Below are positions 1 to 10,987 of a stretch of 64,000 nucleotides of DNA, in pieces. Below the pieces are notes generated by a model. That model had not been told where the DNA came from, searched no databases, and was given only the letters and a program-made list of their open reading frames with translations. Origin of the DNA: an uncultured Paracoccaceae bacterium (GTDB lineage: Bacteria > Pseudomonadota > Alphaproteobacteria > Rhodobacterales > Rhodobacteraceae); assembly GCA_947501555.1 (NCBI GenBank), contig CANMWG010000001.1:930001-994000 (forward strand), in the 5' to 3' direction. The first letter of the stretch is position 1. Each line of letters opens with the position of its first letter. The position numbers and the translations under genes are program-made.

Positions 1-698
1 CCCCCTCATCCGGTGTCTATATGGGCATGTATAACCTTGATAAATCTATTGAGGATTTTGCCCGGGCGTCGCTCAACTATGGTCTCAGCCTTGGTTGGCC
101 GGTCTATTTGTCCACCAAGAACACGATCCTTAAGCAATATGATGGCCAGTTCATGCTGACCTTCCAGCGCATCTTTGACGAAGAATTCAAAGATAAGTTC
201 GATGCCAAAGGGATCGAATATCAGCACCGTCTGATTGATGACATGGTGGCCTCGGCCATGAAATGGTCAGGTGGGTTCGTTTGGGCCTGTAAGAACTATG
301 ACGGCGATGTGCAGTCTGATACCGTAGCACAAGGCTTTGGCTCGCTTGGCCTGATGACATCGCAGCTGATGACCCCCGATGGCAAGATTGTCGAATCCGA
401 GGCCGCGCATGGCACCGTGACCCGTCACTACCGCCAGCATCAGGCGGGTCAAGCGACCTCTACCAACTCAATCGCCTCGATCTTCGCCTGGACTGGCGGG
501 TTAAAGCACCGCGCCAAGCTGGACGACAACGCAGAGCTGATGACGTTTTCCGATACATTGGAAAAGGTAATCGTGGACACCGTCGAAAGTGGCCACATGA
601 CCAAGGATTTGGCGTTGCTTGTTGGTCCTGATCAGAAATGGCTGACCACAGAAGGGTTCCTCGAAAAGATCGATGAAAACCTGAACGCCGCAATGTAA
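1..698 (+). CDS. icd: NADP-dependent isocitrate dehydrogenase, 3' part
   Basis: C-terminal part of isocitrate dehydrogenase, the TCA enzyme that oxidises isocitrate to 2-oxoglutarate with NADP. The reading frame is already open at base 3, so the gene begins before the window; an internal ATG at 21 is not the start. Family landmarks are the stretch [19 protein letters not shown], the [12 protein letters not shown] segment and the [15 protein letters not shown] block, which belongs to the coenzyme-binding region of the eukaryote-like, homodimeric IDH type common in alphaproteobacteria. A strong hairpin terminator follows 18 bases after the stop. Identity is secure; only the N-terminal half is missing. 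Confidence 0.96.
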   Translation, partial: PSSGVYMGMYNLDKSIEDFARASLNYGLSLGWPVYLSTKNTILKQYDGQFMLTFQRIFDEEFKDKFDAKGIEYQHRLIDDMVASAMKWSGGFVWACKNYDGDVQSDTVAQGFGSLGLMTSQLMTPDGKIVESEAAHGTVTRHYRQHQAGQATSTNSIASIFAWTGGLKHRAKLDDNAELMTFSDTLEKVIVDTVESGHMTKDLALLVGPDQKWLTTEGFLEKIDENLNAAM

Positions 699-716
699 GC
701 TGCTGCCTTTAAATGC

Positions 717-747
717 AAAAAGGGCCGCAACGACGCGGCCCTTTTTT
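717..747. terminator. Bidirectional intrinsic terminator between icd and the lipoprotein gene
   Basis: Perfect 8-base stem AGGGCCGC / GCGGCCCT (721-728 and 735-742) with loop AACGAC, followed by a run of T to 747 and preceded by A residues at 717-720. It can therefore end transcription from both strands of these convergent genes. Confidence 0.9.
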
Positions 748-764
748 GTTTTCTATGTTTGAAA

Positions 765-1595
765 TTACGGCGCGATGACGAAGGTGCCCACACCATCATA
801 GTCGTCACCGCCAACAGCTATTTCAATGGAAAGAACACCACCCAGTTCTTCGGCATCCGGGCCGTAAAACGTGGCGTCTACTTCAGAAGAACCCACCCCG
901 CCGCTGCAGCCCGCGGTGCAGTTCAAACTGCCGGTGATACCATTGCCCGAAATACCGAGCCCTGTGCCCGTCAGATCAACGTCATCAGAACCATCTAGCG
1001 TCCCATCCAAGGTAAAGTCAGCGTCATCACTGACGAAATCAACGACGACAGTAATACCACCTTCGTACTCTGTCTGCGTATTGCTGCCAGCAAGGCTGCC
1101 CGTAGCCTGGAAATCACCGTCATAGGTCAATGTCCCAGTTGTTCGCGCGTTGATCGCACTTGTTGCGGTCTCATTGCCAATAACGAAAGCGGCTTCGCCA
1201 TTCAAATCATTCAGGCTAGACACGGTCACGTCAATTGGGGCCGCATAATCACCGGCGCGGTTGGTTTCGAAAGTCAGGCGTACTTCCTCGCCGGTCGTCA
1301 ATTCTCCGGCCCCATCGGTGATTGTCACGGTCTCGCCAAATATCTCAATTGTTCCATCCAGGTCCCCGCTAAAGAACCCAGCGTCAACCGTGATCGAAGC
1401 CTCCGAAGTGCTCGGCGCCGCGCCAACTTGGAAGCTTGCCGCACTGGTTGAAAGACTGGAGCCCTCGATGTCACTCAGTTCCGGACCCGTTACAGCGGTG
1501 CCACCGCCACCGGTATTGTCACTGCTGCTGCTGCCGCATGCCGAAATTGTCAAAAGTGCAATAAGCATCATCGGGGTCGAATTTCGAAAGGTCAT
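765..1595 (-). CDS. TbpB-like surface lipoprotein (transferrin-binding-protein-like beta-barrel)
   Basis: Predicted lipoprotein of 276 residues. The start at 1595 (MTFRNSTPMM) is chosen because AGGA lies 8 bases upstream; an ATG 33 bases further out has no such support. A hydrophobic stretch ends in a lipobox, LTISAC, followed by a Ser/Gly-rich linker. The body is rich in Gly, Thr and Asp, and ends with FYGPDAEELGG...GVGTFVIAP, the closing strands seen in TbpB-type C-terminal beta-barrels annotated as 'transferrin-binding protein-like solute-binding protein'. Known family members are outer-surface lipoproteins that bind host or metal-carrying ligands; in marine bacteria the ligand is usually unknown. 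No TonB-dependent receptor or Slam exporter gene is adjacent, so no partner can be named. The gene is monocistronic and convergent with icd. Confidence 0.75.
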   Translation of the reverse strand: MTFRNSTPMMLIALLTISACGSSSSDNTGGGGTAVTGPELSDIEGSSLSTSAASFQVGAAPSTSEASITVDAGFFSGDLDGTIEIFGETVTITDGAGELTTGEEVRLTFETNRAGDYAAPIDVTVSSLNDLNGEAAFVIGNETATSAINARTTGTLTYDGDFQATGSLAGSNTQTEYEGGITVVVDFVSDDADFTLDGTLDGSDDVDLTGTGLGISGNGITGSLNCTAGCSGGVGSSEVDATFYGPDAEELGGVLSIEIAVGGDDYDGVGTFVIAP

Positions 1596-1844
1596 GCTGC
1601 TGGTCCTAGTTCTTTGAAAGTCACACAAAACGTGTGACTGTTAACATGAGTATATGTCCAAAACTAGCTATCTCTAGTCCAGTCTCCTCTATGGTTAAAG
1701 CTAGGAACTTTCCCGCGCACGCGCTGACCGTTGCCCTTTCACCGGCTTTTGGACCGTTCCCCTGCGGGATGGATTAAGGGGGTAGCATTTGCTGCAATTG
1801 CACGGTATCCGCGCGGCAACTTACCCAAAAGGCAAAAAACCGTA

Positions 1845-3662
1845 ATGGATATCCGCAATATCGCGATCATCGCGCACGTTGACCACGGCAAAACGACGCT
1901 TGTTGACGAACTTCTCAAACAATCCGGCGTTTACCGGGAAAATGAAGCCACCCAAGAACGTGCGATGGACAGCAATGACATCGAACGCGAGCGGGGCATT
2001 ACGATTCTGGCCAAATGTACCAGCGTCGAGTGGAAGGGCAGCCGGATCAACATCGTTGACACACCTGGCCACGCTGACTTCGGCGGTGAAGTGGAGCGGA
2101 TCCTGTCCATGGTAGATGGCGTTGTTTTGTTGGTGGATGCCGCCGAAGGCCCGATGCCACAGACGAAATTTGTTACTTCAAAGGCGCTTGCTTTGGGGCT
2201 ACGCCCGATCGTGGTCGTCAACAAAGTCGACAAACCCGATGGCGAGCCTGATCGCGCGGTTGACGACTGCTTTGATCTATTTGCGGCCCTAGAGGCCAAT
2301 GATGATCAGCTTGATTTTCCTACCATGTTCGCCTCTGGCCGGTCAGGCTGGTGTGATCATGAATTGGACGGGCCCCGCGAAAATCTTGATGCGCTGTTTG
2401 ATCTGATTATTGATCACGTCCCGACCCCGAAGCAGATCGAACGCAAGGATGAGCCGTTTCAGATGCTTGCCACCACCCTGTCCGCCGATCCCTTCATTGG
2501 CCGCATTCTGACCGGCCGGGTTGAAGCCGGGACCTTGAAGGCAGGTGACACGATCAAAGCGATGTCGCGCACTGGCGAGAAAATCGAACAGTTCCGCGTG
2601 TCTAAAATTCTCGCATTCCGCGGCTTGCAGCAGCAGCCCATTGATGTGGCTGAAGCGGGTGATATTGTCACTGTCGCCGGGATGACCAAGGCGACCGTGG
2701 CGGATACCCTATGTGACCCTTCGATTGAGGAACCTATTCCCGCACAGCCCATCGATCCGCCAACGATCACCGTGACCTTTGGTATCAATGATAGCCCACT
2801 GGCTGGTAAAGATGGCAAAAAAGTCCAATCTCGCGTCATCCGCGACCGGTTGATGAAAGAGGCCGAAGTCAACGTCGCCATCAAGATCGAAGATACGCCT
2901 GGCGGCGACGCGTTCGAGGTGTCCGGCCGTGGCGAATTGCAGATGGGCGTTTTGATTGAAAACATGCGCCGCGAAGGGTTTGAGCTGTCAATTTCACGCC
3001 CACAGGTGATTTTCACCGAAGTTGATGGTGTCCGCCACGAACCTGTCGAGGAAGTCACTATCGATGTGGACGACGAATACACCGGCGTTGTCGTCGAAAA
3101 GCTGACCGGCCCGCGGAAGGGTGAATTGACTGAAATGAAGCCTGCCGGTGCAGGCAAAACCCGCATCATCGCCCGTGTTCCATCGCGTGGCTTGATCGGC
3201 TATCACGGCGAATTTTTGACAGATACCCGCGGCTCTGGCGTGTTGAACCGTCTGTTTCACGGCACAACGCCCTACAAAGGCAAAATCGAAGGCCGTCGTC
3301 AGGGCGTGTTGATTTCCATGGAAAACGGTACCTCGGTTGCCTTTGCCCTGTGGAACCTGGAAGACCGTGGCAAGATGTTTATGGGCGCGCAGGAAGCCGT
3401 CTACACGGGCATGATCATCGGAGAACACAGCCGCGAGAATGACCTGGAAGTGAACCCGCTGAAAGGCAAAAAACTCACCAACGTCCGGGCGTCTGGCACA
3501 GACGAAGCGGTCCGTTTGACACCGCCAACCTTGATGTCGCTGGAACAGGCAATTGCTTATATCGATGACGATGAGCTGGTTGAAGTGACGCCAAACGCTA
3601 TCCGTTTGCGCAAGCGCTATCTGGACCCACATGAGCGTAAGCGGCAAGCGCGCGCGGGTTGA
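1845..3662 (+). CDS. typA: Ribosome-associated translational GTPase TypA/BipA
   Basis: 605 residues, the usual length for TypA/BipA, an EF-G-like GTPase that binds the ribosome under stress and helps 50S assembly. The start MDIRNIAII at 1845 is preferred over an upstream in-frame codon because the P-loop domain begins right after it, as in the family. GTPase motifs are clear: AHVDHGKTT (G1), [12 protein letters not shown] (G3), [11 protein letters not shown] (G4). They are followed by an EF-Tu domain 2-like barrel, the EF-G-type domain with [21 protein letters not shown], and the TypA-specific C-terminal region containing [10 protein letters not shown] and the FHGTTPYKG segment. Single gene, ended by a double hairpin. 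Confidence 0.96.
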   Translation: MDIRNIAIIAHVDHGKTTLVDELLKQSGVYRENEATQERAMDSNDIERERGITILAKCTSVEWKGSRINIVDTPGHADFGGEVERILSMVDGVVLLVDAAEGPMPQTKFVTSKALALGLRPIVVVNKVDKPDGEPDRAVDDCFDLFAALEANDDQLDFPTMFASGRSGWCDHELDGPRENLDALFDLIIDHVPTPKQIERKDEPFQMLATTLSADPFIGRILTGRVEAGTLKAGDTIKAMSRTGEKIEQFRVSKILAFRGLQQQPIDVAEAGDIVTVAGMTKATVADTLCDPSIEEPIPAQPIDPPTITVTFGINDSPLAGKDGKKVQSRVIRDRLMKEAEVNVAIKIEDTPGGDAFEVSGRGELQMGVLIENMRREGFELSISRPQVIFTEVDGVRHEPVEEVTIDVDDEYTGVVVEKLTGPRKGELTEMKPAGAGKTRIIARVPSRGLIGYHGEFLTDTRGSGVLNRLFHGTTPYKGKIEGRRQGVLISMENGTSVAFALWNLEDRGKMFMGAQEAVYTGMIIGEHSRENDLEVNPLKGKKLTNVRASGTDEAVRLTPPTLMSLEQAIAYIDDDELVEVTPNAIRLRKRYLDPHERKRQARAG

Positions 3663-3667
3663 GCCAA

Positions 3668-3716
3668 CAAAATTTTTAAAAAATTTTGACCCAGACTTTT
3701 CTAAAAAGTCTGGGTC
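3668..3716. terminator. Twin-hairpin terminator between typA and the DUF1330 gene
   Basis: Two perfect inverted repeats in tandem. The first is A/T-rich (CAAAATTTTT / AAAAATTTTG, 3668-3688, centred on one A). The second has a 13-base stem GACCCAGACTTTT / AAAAGTCTGGGTC with loop CTA (3688-3716). They share one base. The arrangement recurs at 13472-13516 and 17958-18005, also between convergent genes, and should terminate both strands. Confidence 0.85.
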
Positions 3717-3724
3717 CCGTGTTT

Positions 3725-4012
3725 CTACTGAATTTCTTCGACAATCGACAATTCGCGCTGTGACGCGCCTTTGGCAAAGCTCAGCGCCTCTTGGTAGGCG
3801 TCTGAGTAATAGCAATCATGCGCAGCTTGTAGGCTGGGAAAACGTGCGACAACATTGCGTGGCCTGTCGGGTCCCTCAAGCTGTTCATAAGCCCCTCCGC
3901 GCGCCAAAAAGACCCCATCGTGATCGGCGATCGCCACCGTGGCGCGCTTGGCATATTCGCCGTAAGAGGCTTCGTCCGTTACAGTGACATGGGCAATCCA
4001 AAGAGCTGTCAT
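3725..4012 (-). CDS. DUF1330 family protein
   Basis: 95-residue protein of the DUF1330 family, a dimeric alpha/beta-barrel (ferredoxin-like) fold. Matching features are the N-terminal [13 protein letters not shown] strand, the Y-x-x-Y-A helix start and the conserved region [26 protein letters not shown] followed by [14 protein letters not shown]. No enzymatic role is established for the family. Its ATG overlaps the alaS stop as ATGA, so it is the last gene of an alaS operon and is probably translated by coupling. Confidence 0.88.
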   Translation of the reverse strand: MTALWIAHVTVTDEASYGEYAKRATVAIADHDGVFLARGGAYEQLEGPDRPRNVVARFPSLQAAHDCYYSDAYQEALSFAKGASQRELSIVEEIQ

Positions 4013-6660
4013 AGTTTTTCCAATACGGTTTTGGCAGCAGCCAGTGCTGCGTCTGCATTCTCGGCTGAGGCACCACCGCCCTGCGCCATATCGGGGCGTC
4101 CACCGCCGCCTTTTCCACCTAATTCGGGCGTGACAGCACGCAGGACATCCACCGCTGAAACACGGTCGGTCAGATCGGATGTCACCCCAGCCGCAACAGC
4201 AGCTTTGCCACCTGTATCTGCGATCAGCACAACCACACCCGATCCAACCTTTTCCTTGAATTGATCCACCAGAGACGGCAGGTCCTTGCCAGATACGCCC
4301 GCCATCACCTGCCCCATAAAGCAGATACCGTTGATATCCTCTTGGGTTGGGCCAGCGTCACCTGTGCCCCCCATAGCCAGTTCACGCCGCAATTGTGCGA
4401 CTTCATTTGTGAGGGCCTTGCGTTCATCAAGCAGCGCCTTGACCCGATCAACCACTTCGGCCACCGGGGTTTTCAGCGTGGCTGCAGCTTGCGTCAAACG
4501 GTGATCTTGTTCGCGCAAATATTCGAGTGCCGCCTGCCCGGTCAGCGCCTCAATCCGCCGTACACCAGCACTGGATGCGCTGTCGCTGAGCGTCACGAAG
4601 GTGCCGATTTCCCCAAGTTGCTTCACATGGGTCCCGCCGCAAAGTTCCAGCGAATAGGTATCACCAGCTGCGCCTTTGCCAGATCCGGCCTGACGGCCCA
4701 TAGAGACAACACGCACTTCATCCCCGTATTTTTCGCCAAACAAGGCCTGCGCCCCCAGCGCACGCGCATCATCGGGCGTCATGATCCGGGTTTCTACGCC
4801 GCTGTTTTGCCGGATTACCGCGTTAACATCACGTTCGACTTGCGCCAGCTCATCCGTTGTCAGCGCCTTGGTATGGCTGAAATCAAACCGCAGCCTGTCT
4901 GGGGCATTCAGCGATCCGCGCTGCGCGATATGGTCGCCCAATACGTCACGCAATGCCTCATTCAGCAGGTGTGTCGCCGAGTGGCTGGCCTGAATAGCCC
5001 CACGGCGCACCGGATCGACGGCTAATTCCGCCCCCTGCCCCTTGTGGATCACCCCATCAATCACGGTAGCGAAATGCACATAGAGCCCAGCCACCTTTTT
5101 GGTGTCTGTCACCGTCGCTGTTCCGGTTTCGGTTTTCAACTGACCGGCGTCGCCGATTTGACCACCGGCTTCGGCGTAAAAGGGAGTTTGGTTCAAAACG
5201 ATTTGTACCGTGCCCTCGCCTTGGTCAACAGTATTGCCATCGGCCACGATTGCCGCGATTTCACCCTCGGCGGTAAGCGTGTCGTAACCCAGAAAATCGG
5301 TTGTCCCGCTGGCATCTGCAATGTCGAACCAAACCGTGCTGTCGGCGGCTTCGCCCATCCCAGACCATGCGGCACGCGCCTTGGCCTTTTGTGCAGCCAT
5401 GGCTGTGTCAAACCCATCGGTATCAACCGACCGCCCCTTTTCGCGCAATGCATCCTGCGTCAGATCAAGCGGGAATCCATAGGTGTCATAAAGCTTAAAC
5501 GCCGCCTCGCCCGGCAAGGCCGCGTCTTCTGGCAGGCCTGCCAATTCGTCATCAAGCAGTTTTAAGCCCCGGTCGAGCGTCTGTTTGAACCGCACTTCTT
5601 CGTTCAAAAGCGTCTCTTCGATCAACCGTTGCCCGAGCCCCAATTCCGGATATGCCCCGCCCATTTGTTTGACCAACTCAGGTACCAGCTTGTGCATCAC
5701 AGGGTCTTTGCCGCCCAACTGATGCGCATGCCGCATCGCACGGCGCATGATCCGCCGCAGAACGTAGCCGCGCCCTTCGTTGGATGGCAACACGCCTTCC
5801 GCAATCAAGAAGGATGTCGAACGTAAGTGATCGGCGATCACCCGGTGATGCACGTTCTGATCACCGAAAGGATCTGTCGACGTGGCGTGCCCCGAGGCTG
5901 TCATCAAGGCCTTGAACAGGTCGGTGTCGTAATTGTCGTGGCTACCTTGCAGCAATGCGGCCACACGTTCCAGCCCCATGCCCGTATCAATCGACTGCAT
6001 CTCAAGCGGTTCTAGCCGCCCATCTGCATATTGTTCATTTTGCATGAAAACGACGTTCCAGATCTCAATAAACCGGTCGCCATCTTCCTCGGGCGAGCCC
6101 GGAGGGCCACCCCAAATGTGATCGCCATGGTCATAGAAAATTTCCGTGCAGGGGCCGCAGGGGCCGGTTGGCCCCATCCGCCAGAAATTATCATCAGTAT
6201 CGATGCGGATAATCCGATCCTCAGGGACCCCAACCGATTTCCAAATCTCGAACGCTTCATCATCCGTATGATAAACCGTTGTCAGCAAACGGGATTTATC
6301 AATACCGAATTCCTGAGTGACAAGTTCCCACGCAAAGGGAATTGCTTCCTTTTTGAAGTAGTCGCCGAAGCTGAAGTTCCCCATCATCTCAAAAAACGTA
6401 TGATGACGGGCGGTATAGCCGACGTTATCAAGATCGTTGTGCTTACCCCCGGCCCGCACGCATTTCTGTGCCGAGGTCGCGCGCTGGTAGTCGCCACTTT
6501 CCACGCCGGTAAATCGGTTCTTGAACTGCACCATGCCGGAATTGGTGAACATCATGGTTGGATCTTTGCGCGGCACAAGCGGGCTAGAGGCCACCGCCGC
6601 GTGACCCTGCTTTTCGAAATAGGACAGAAAGGTCGATCGGATATCAGCGAGGCTGGACAT
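4009..6660 (-). CDS. alaS: Alanyl-tRNA synthetase
   Basis: 883 residues, full length for bacterial AlaRS, which charges tRNA-Ala. The N-terminal class II catalytic domain begins [18 protein letters not shown] and continues with the motif 2 region [20 protein letters not shown]. The editing domain has the zinc-binding motifs HSATH and C-GGTH (ELCGGTHV). The C-terminal C-Ala/DHHA1 region ends in the glycine-rich [16 protein letters not shown]. The gene lies downstream of recA on the same strand, but a terminator (6736-6765) stands between them. It overlaps the DUF1330 gene by 4 bases. Confidence 0.98.
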   Translation of the reverse strand: MSSLADIRSTFLSYFEKQGHAAVASSPLVPRKDPTMMFTNSGMVQFKNRFTGVESGDYQRATSAQKCVRAGGKHNDLDNVGYTARHHTFFEMMGNFSFGDYFKKEAIPFAWELVTQEFGIDKSRLLTTVYHTDDEAFEIWKSVGVPEDRIIRIDTDDNFWRMGPTGPCGPCTEIFYDHGDHIWGGPPGSPEEDGDRFIEIWNVVFMQNEQYADGRLEPLEMQSIDTGMGLERVAALLQGSHDNYDTDLFKALMTASGHATSTDPFGDQNVHHRVIADHLRSTSFLIAEGVLPSNEGRGYVLRRIMRRAMRHAHQLGGKDPVMHKLVPELVKQMGGAYPELGLGQRLIEETLLNEEVRFKQTLDRGLKLLDDELAGLPEDAALPGEAAFKLYDTYGFPLDLTQDALREKGRSVDTDGFDTAMAAQKAKARAAWSGMGEAADSTVWFDIADASGTTDFLGYDTLTAEGEIAAIVADGNTVDQGEGTVQIVLNQTPFYAEAGGQIGDAGQLKTETGTATVTDTKKVAGLYVHFATVIDGVIHKGQGAELAVDPVRRGAIQASHSATHLLNEALRDVLGDHIAQRGSLNAPDRLRFDFSHTKALTTDELAQVERDVNAVIRQNSGVETRIMTPDDARALGAQALFGEKYGDEVRVVSMGRQAGSGKGAAGDTYSLELCGGTHVKQLGEIGTFVTLSDSASSAGVRRIEALTGQAALEYLREQDHRLTQAAATLKTPVAEVVDRVKALLDERKALTNEVAQLRRELAMGGTGDAGPTQEDINGICFMGQVMAGVSGKDLPSLVDQFKEKVGSGVVVLIADTGGKAAVAAGVTSDLTDRVSAVDVLRAVTPELGGKGGGGRPDMAQGGGASAENADAALAAAKTVLEKL

Positions 6661-6735
6661 GGTGCAATTCCAAAGATGCGTTACATTGAAAGCGAGAAAT
6701 AGCCCCGTGCCCCTGCACTGTCCACAGTATCATGC

Positions 6736-6765
6736 AAAAAGGGCACCGTCGTAGCGATGCCCTTT
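6736..6765 (-). terminator. Intrinsic terminator of recA
   Basis: Stem GGGCA / TGCCC, extended by A/T pairs, with an inner TCG/CGA pairing. On the minus strand it is followed by a T-run (AAAAA at 6736-6740 on the plus strand). It lies 25 bases after the recA stop and separates recA from alaS. Confidence 0.8.
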
Positions 6766-6789
6766 GTTATGTCAGTCTTGCAGTAGGAT

Positions 6790-7860
6790 TTAGGATTCGA
6801 CCAAATCGTCGCCGCTGCCTTCCGGCAGATCAAAATCCAACCCATGCGCTGCGCGGATTTTATCCTCAATTTCCAAGGCGATAGAGGTGTTTTCCTTCAA
6901 GAACAGCTTGGAGTTTTCACGCCCCTGCCCGATCCGTTCATCGCCGTAAGAGAACCAAGCGCCCGATTTTTCCACCACGCCGGCCTTGACCCCAAGGTCC
7001 AGCAATTCGCCCATTTTGGAAATGCCTTCGCCATACATAATGTCGAATTCGACCTGTTTGAACGGCGGCGCCACCTTGTTTTTCACAACTTTGACACGTG
7101 TAGCGTTACCGACGACTTCATCGCGGTCTTTCAACGCGCCGATCCGGCGGATGTCCAGCCGTACAGAGGCGTAGAATTTCAATGCATTCCCGCCCGTCGT
7201 CGTTTCGGGCGAGCCGAACATGACGCCGATCTTCATCCGGATCTGGTTGATGAAAATCACCATGCAGCCCGAGCGGTTGATTGAACCGGTCAATTTCCGC
7301 ATGGCTTGGCTCATCAGCCGGGCGTGCACGCCGACACTGCTGTCGCCCATGTCGCCTTCCAATTCAGATTTAGGCGTCAGGGCCGCAACCGAATCCACGA
7401 TGACCATACTGACGGCGCCGGAACGCACCAAGGTATCAACGATTTCAAGCGCCTGTTCACCAGTGTCAGGCTGCGAAATCAGCAGCTCATCCAAATTCAC
7501 ACCCAGCTTTTTCGCGTAAGTCGGATCAAGCGCATGTTCCGCATCGACAAACGCACAAACACCGCCTTTTTTCTGCTCTTCCGCAATCGCATGCAGAGTC
7601 AATGTGGTTTTACCGGATGATTCCGGGCCATAAATTTCAATAACGCGCCCTTTGGGCAGCCCGCCAATACCAAGCGCGATATCCAGACCCAGCGAACCTG
7701 TTGATGTCGATTCAATATCAGAATTTGGGTTGTTCTGCCCCAATTTCATGATCGAGCCCTTACCGAACTGCCGTTCGATCTGTGCCAATGCGCTTTCCAG
7801 CGCTTTTTCTTTTTCCGCGGTTTTCTTATCTGTCATTTGAAGGAGATCTGCCATTGCCAT
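6790..7860 (-). CDS. recA: Recombinase RecA
   Basis: 356 residues. RecA coats single-stranded DNA, catalyses strand exchange and triggers LexA self-cleavage. The start at 7860 (MAMADLLQM) is favoured because AGGACAGGA lies just upstream; ATG 7854 is a close alternative. The Walker A motif GPESSGKTT is at residues 78-86, followed by the DAEHALDP region and the loop segments [13 protein letters not shown] and [11 protein letters not shown]. The short acidic C-terminus ([13 protein letters not shown]) is typical. A GAAC-N7-GAAC SOS box and a plausible promoter precede it, so it should be LexA-repressed. Confidence 0.98.
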   Translation of the reverse strand: MAMADLLQMTDKKTAEKEKALESALAQIERQFGKGSIMKLGQNNPNSDIESTSTGSLGLDIALGIGGLPKGRVIEIYGPESSGKTTLTLHAIAEEQKKGGVCAFVDAEHALDPTYAKKLGVNLDELLISQPDTGEQALEIVDTLVRSGAVSMVIVDSVAALTPKSELEGDMGDSSVGVHARLMSQAMRKLTGSINRSGCMVIFINQIRMKIGVMFGSPETTTGGNALKFYASVRLDIRRIGALKDRDEVVGNATRVKVVKNKVAPPFKQVEFDIMYGEGISKMGELLDLGVKAGVVEKSGAWFSYGDERIGQGRENSKLFLKENTSIALEIEDKIRAAHGLDFDLPEGSGDDLVES

Positions 7861-7909
7861 ATGTCCTGTCCTTATTTCACGCGCCCGGCGGGGCGGCAAT
7901 CACTGCTTT

Positions 7910-7924
7910 GTTCTCTTTGTGTTC
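7910..7924 (-). promoter_or_regulatory. LexA-binding SOS box of recA (GAAC-N7-GAAC)
   Basis: On the minus strand the sequence reads GAAC-ACAAAGA-GAAC, an exact match to the direct-repeat SOS box known for alphaproteobacterial LexA. It lies 50 bases upstream of the recA start and directly downstream of the proposed -10 element, where bound LexA would block initiation. Confidence 0.88.
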
Positions 7925-7930
7925 TTTTCG

Positions 7931-7959
7931 TTAATGAGTACAAAAAGGGAACATTGCAA
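7931..7959 (-). promoter_or_regulatory. Candidate recA promoter
   Basis: Minus-strand TTGCAA (-35, 7954-7959) and CATTAA (-10, 7931-7936) separated by 17 bases. The predicted transcription start falls in the adjacent SOS box. The match is by consensus only. Confidence 0.5.
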
Positions 7960-8053
7960 CCAAAATTTTCACCATTCACCTTTGGCCAAGACTGGTTAAA
8001 GATGTGTTTATGGCGCAGTTGTGCGCGGCAATTGGATAAAAGGCACCGAGTAA

Positions 8054-8650
8054 ATGCTTGTTTTCTGGAAAGAAAATCTGGTTCTTCTCGCGGTCCCCAA
8101 GACGGGATCAACCGCCCTAGAGGGCGCCTTGGCGCCCCGGTCTTCGCTGGTTCTGCGTGATCCGCCACATCTAAAGCACGCGCCTTGCTACCGCTACAAA
8201 CGATTCCTTCGTCCTTTCTTCGTGCAGGCCGGTGGGCAAACCCCCGAGGTCATGGCCGTCGTGCGCAACCCCATCGATTGGCTGGGCAGCTGGTATCGGT
8301 ATCGGACACGGGACGACCTGATTGGCCATGAAAACAGCACTGCGGACGTCAGTTTCGAGGAATTCGTGCTGGAGTATTGCAAGGGCAGCCCTGCCCCCTT
8401 TGCCAATGTCGGGTCCCAGAACAAGTTCCTGCGGATCAATGACGGGGAAGTCGGCGCTGAACATCTGTTTCAATACGAACAATGGGACAAGGTGATCGGT
8501 TATCTGGAGCAGCGGCTGGAGATGACGATTACGCTAAAGCAAAAAAATGTCTCGCCACCGATGGAAACGCACTTATCCTCGGCCGTGGAGGCCAAGCTGC
8601 GCGACAAACGCGCGGCTGAGTTTGAGATTTGGGAACTGGCGCGACGCTAG
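8054..8650 (+). CDS. Sulfotransferase-like protein
   Basis: 198 residues. The N-terminal strand-loop LLAVPKTGSTALEGAL (PKTGST at 15-20) matches the 5'-phosphosulfate-binding loop of PAPS-dependent sulfotransferases. VMAVVRNPIDWLGSWYRYR (R71 to S79) matches the 3'-phosphate-binding motif. The acceptor is unknown; Rhodobacteraceae homologues are annotated as sulfotransferase family or hypothetical. The gene is short for the fold but appears complete at both ends. It is divergent from recA, 20 bases before the hydrolase gene, and may be co-transcribed with it. Confidence 0.75.
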   Translation: MLVFWKENLVLLAVPKTGSTALEGALAPRSSLVLRDPPHLKHAPCYRYKRFLRPFFVQAGGQTPEVMAVVRNPIDWLGSWYRYRTRDDLIGHENSTADVSFEEFVLEYCKGSPAPFANVGSQNKFLRINDGEVGAEHLFQYEQWDKVIGYLEQRLEMTITLKQKNVSPPMETHLSSAVEAKLRDKRAAEFEIWELARR

Positions 8651-8670
8651 TTGCACCATGGAGGACGAAA

Positions 8671-9468
8671 ATGCCCTATGCAGACTTGAACGGCGCACAT
8701 ATTCACTTCACCGACACGGGCGGTGATGGCGAAGCCATCGTATTTTCGCATGGTCTCTTGTTCAGCGGGGCCATGTTTGACGCGCAGGTCGCCCATTTTC
8801 GGGACAAATACCGCTGCATTACCTTTGATCATCGTGGCCAAGGCCAGAGCGGCGTCACAGATGATGGCTATGACATGGACACTCTCGCTGAGGATGCTGC
8901 CAGCTTGATCAAACATCTAGGCGTCGGGCCCTGCCATTTTGTTGGGCTTAGCATGGGTGGCTTTGTCGGCATGCGCCTGGCTGCCCGACATCCCGATTTG
9001 TTTAGGTCGTTGACTTTACTTGATACCTCAGCCGAACGCGAGCCCGCTGAGAACCAGCCCAAATATAAGTTGATGAATTTCGTGGCCCGGTGGATTGGCC
9101 TTTGGGCGGTGATCGGTCGCGTGATGCCGATCCTGTTTGGGCAGACCTTTTTGACTGATCCGGCGCGGGCGGCGGAAAAAAAAGCTTGGGCCAGGACCAT
9201 CGTCGGCAATCATAGGATCGGAATTACGCGGGCGGTATCCGGCGTGATCCATCGCGACGGCTGCGCTGATCTGCTGGATCAGATCAAAATGCCTGTCGGT
9301 ATTGGGGTTGGCGCAGAAGATGTGGCCACAGTACCTGCAAAATCCGAAGCGATACATAAGGCCATTGAAAGTTCTGAATTGACCGTTTTTGAAGGGGCTG
9401 GGCATTCCGCGTCGATTGAGACGCCTGAACTGGTGAATGCCCTGATTACACAGACTATTACGCGGTAG
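8671..9468 (+). CDS. Alpha/beta hydrolase
   Basis: 265 residues with a complete alpha/beta-hydrolase catalytic set. The oxyanion-side motif SHGLLFSG is near residue 26, the nucleophile elbow GLSMGG has Ser94, the probable acid is Asp217 (GAEDVATVP) and the base is His245 (GAGHSASIE). The layout resembles 3-oxoadipate enol-lactonase/haloperoxidase-like hydrolases. The substrate cannot be assigned, and no catechol pathway genes are nearby. The start at 8671 is set by GGAGGA about 8 bases upstream. It is convergent with glpK, leaving only 6 bases. Confidence 0.85.
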   Translation: MPYADLNGAHIHFTDTGGDGEAIVFSHGLLFSGAMFDAQVAHFRDKYRCITFDHRGQGQSGVTDDGYDMDTLAEDAASLIKHLGVGPCHFVGLSMGGFVGMRLAARHPDLFRSLTLLDTSAEREPAENQPKYKLMNFVARWIGLWAVIGRVMPILFGQTFLTDPARAAEKKAWARTIVGNHRIGITRAVSGVIHRDGCADLLDQIKMPVGIGVGAEDVATVPAKSEAIHKAIESSELTVFEGAGHSASIETPELVNALITQTITR

Positions 9469-9474
9469 TCGCCG

Positions 9475-10962
9475 TCATTTCGTCAAAGTGCGCTGCACCG
9501 CATCCTGCCAGCCCGCATAGCGCCGCTGCCGCGTCGCATCATCCATTTGTGGCGTAAACCGATGATCCAAAGCCCATTCTTTGGCAAAGCCCACTTGGTC
9601 CGGGTAGACCCCGGCCTTCATGCCCGCCAGCCACGCAGCCCCCAATGCAGTGGTCTCTAATACGCGGGGCCTATCGACCGGCGCACCGATGATGTCTGAC
9701 AGGAATTGCATGGACCAGTCTGAGGCGCTCATGCCACCATCAACCCGTAAAACCCCATCCGTATCAGAGGCTTGCCAGTCGCTTTTCATTGCCTCCAGCA
9801 AATCACGGGTTTGAAAGCCGACGCTTTCCAATGCGGCGCGTGCGAATTCGGCGGGGCCGGAATTGCGTGTCAGCCCATAAACAGCGCCGCGCGCATCCGC
9901 GTCCCAGTACGGCGCACCAAGCCCGGTAAAGGCAGGCACCATGTACAACTCCTGCCCCAAATCAGCGGCCTCGGCCAACGGTTGGGTTTGCTTTGCATCG
10001 TCAATGATCTGTAACCCATCTCGCAGCCATTGCACCACGGCACCGGCGATAAAGATGGACCCTTCCAGCGCATAGGTCGGTTTGCCATCGAACTGATAGG
10101 CAATCGTGCCGAGCAGCCGCTTTTTGCTTTCAACCAATGTATCGCCAGTGTTCAGCAAGGCAAAACAGCCCGTGCCATAGGTTGATTTCATCATGCCCGG
10201 TGCAAAACAGGCCTGTCCAATGGTGGCCGCCTGTTGGTCGCCTGCAACACCTAAGATGGGCAGCGCTGCGCCAAACAGGTCAGGCTGCGTCGTCCCAAAA
10301 TCGGCAGCACAATCCAACACTTGTGGTAGCATAGACGCGTGAATGCCAAAGCGGTCGCAAATGGTTGCGCTCCACTCGCCTTTGCGGATGTCATAGAGCA
10401 TCGTGCGGGCGGCATTCGTCGCATCGGTAACGTGTTTCTGACCGCCGGTTAACTTCCAAATCAAATAGCTGTCAACGGTGCCGAACAGCAGATCACCTGC
10501 TTCGGCACGGGCTTGTGCACCGTCGACTTTGTTCAGGATATGGTGAACCTTGGTACCGGAAAAATATGGGTCGGCCAGCAGGCCCGTGCGATAGGTGATC
10601 TCGCGTTCAAACCCTTCGGCGCGCAGTTCTTCACAAAATGGGGCGGTGCGCCGGTCTTGCCAGACGATGGCGTTATGGATCGGATCACCCGTTGTTTTGT
10701 CCCAAACCAGCGTTGTTTCACGCTGATTTGTAATGCCAATCGCGGCAACATCACTGGCCGTGATCCCAGCCTTTTCAAGCGCCTCGCGACAGGTCGCGAC
10801 AACTGTCGACCACAGATCGGACGGGTCATGTTCCACCCAGCCTGATTGCAGAAAATGCTGGGGGAACTCCTGTTGGGCCGTCGCTTTGATTTGCATCTGC
10901 GCATCAAAGACGATCGCTCGACTGGATGTGGTACCCTGATCGATAGCCAGAATATATGTCAT
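9475..10962 (-). CDS. glpK: Glycerol kinase
   Basis: 495 residues, normal length for GlpK, which phosphorylates glycerol to sn-glycerol-3-phosphate with ATP. The start [20 protein letters not shown] at 10962 follows a GGGGGGA ribosome site. FGGY-kinase features include DQGTTSSR at the N-terminus, [25 protein letters not shown] in the ATP-binding half and the C-terminal [13 protein letters not shown] motif. It lies 25 bases downstream of glpD on the same strand, so glpD-glpK form an operon facing away from glpR. Confidence 0.97.
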   Translation of the reverse strand: MTYILAIDQGTTSSRAIVFDAQMQIKATAQQEFPQHFLQSGWVEHDPSDLWSTVVATCREALEKAGITASDVAAIGITNQRETTLVWDKTTGDPIHNAIVWQDRRTAPFCEELRAEGFEREITYRTGLLADPYFSGTKVHHILNKVDGAQARAEAGDLLFGTVDSYLIWKLTGGQKHVTDATNAARTMLYDIRKGEWSATICDRFGIHASMLPQVLDCAADFGTTQPDLFGAALPILGVAGDQQAATIGQACFAPGMMKSTYGTGCFALLNTGDTLVESKKRLLGTIAYQFDGKPTYALEGSIFIAGAVVQWLRDGLQIIDDAKQTQPLAEAADLGQELYMVPAFTGLGAPYWDADARGAVYGLTRNSGPAEFARAALESVGFQTRDLLEAMKSDWQASDTDGVLRVDGGMSASDWSMQFLSDIIGAPVDRPRVLETTALGAAWLAGMKAGVYPDQVGFAKEWALDHRFTPQMDDATRQRRYAGWQDAVQRTLTK

Positions 10963-10987
10963 ATGTCCCCCCGTTTTTGATGTTGTT

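Noticed and set aside
1731-1844. 38-residue N-terminal extension of TypA
   Set aside because: Family proteins begin directly before the P-loop; the extension has no ribosome site or conservation pattern.
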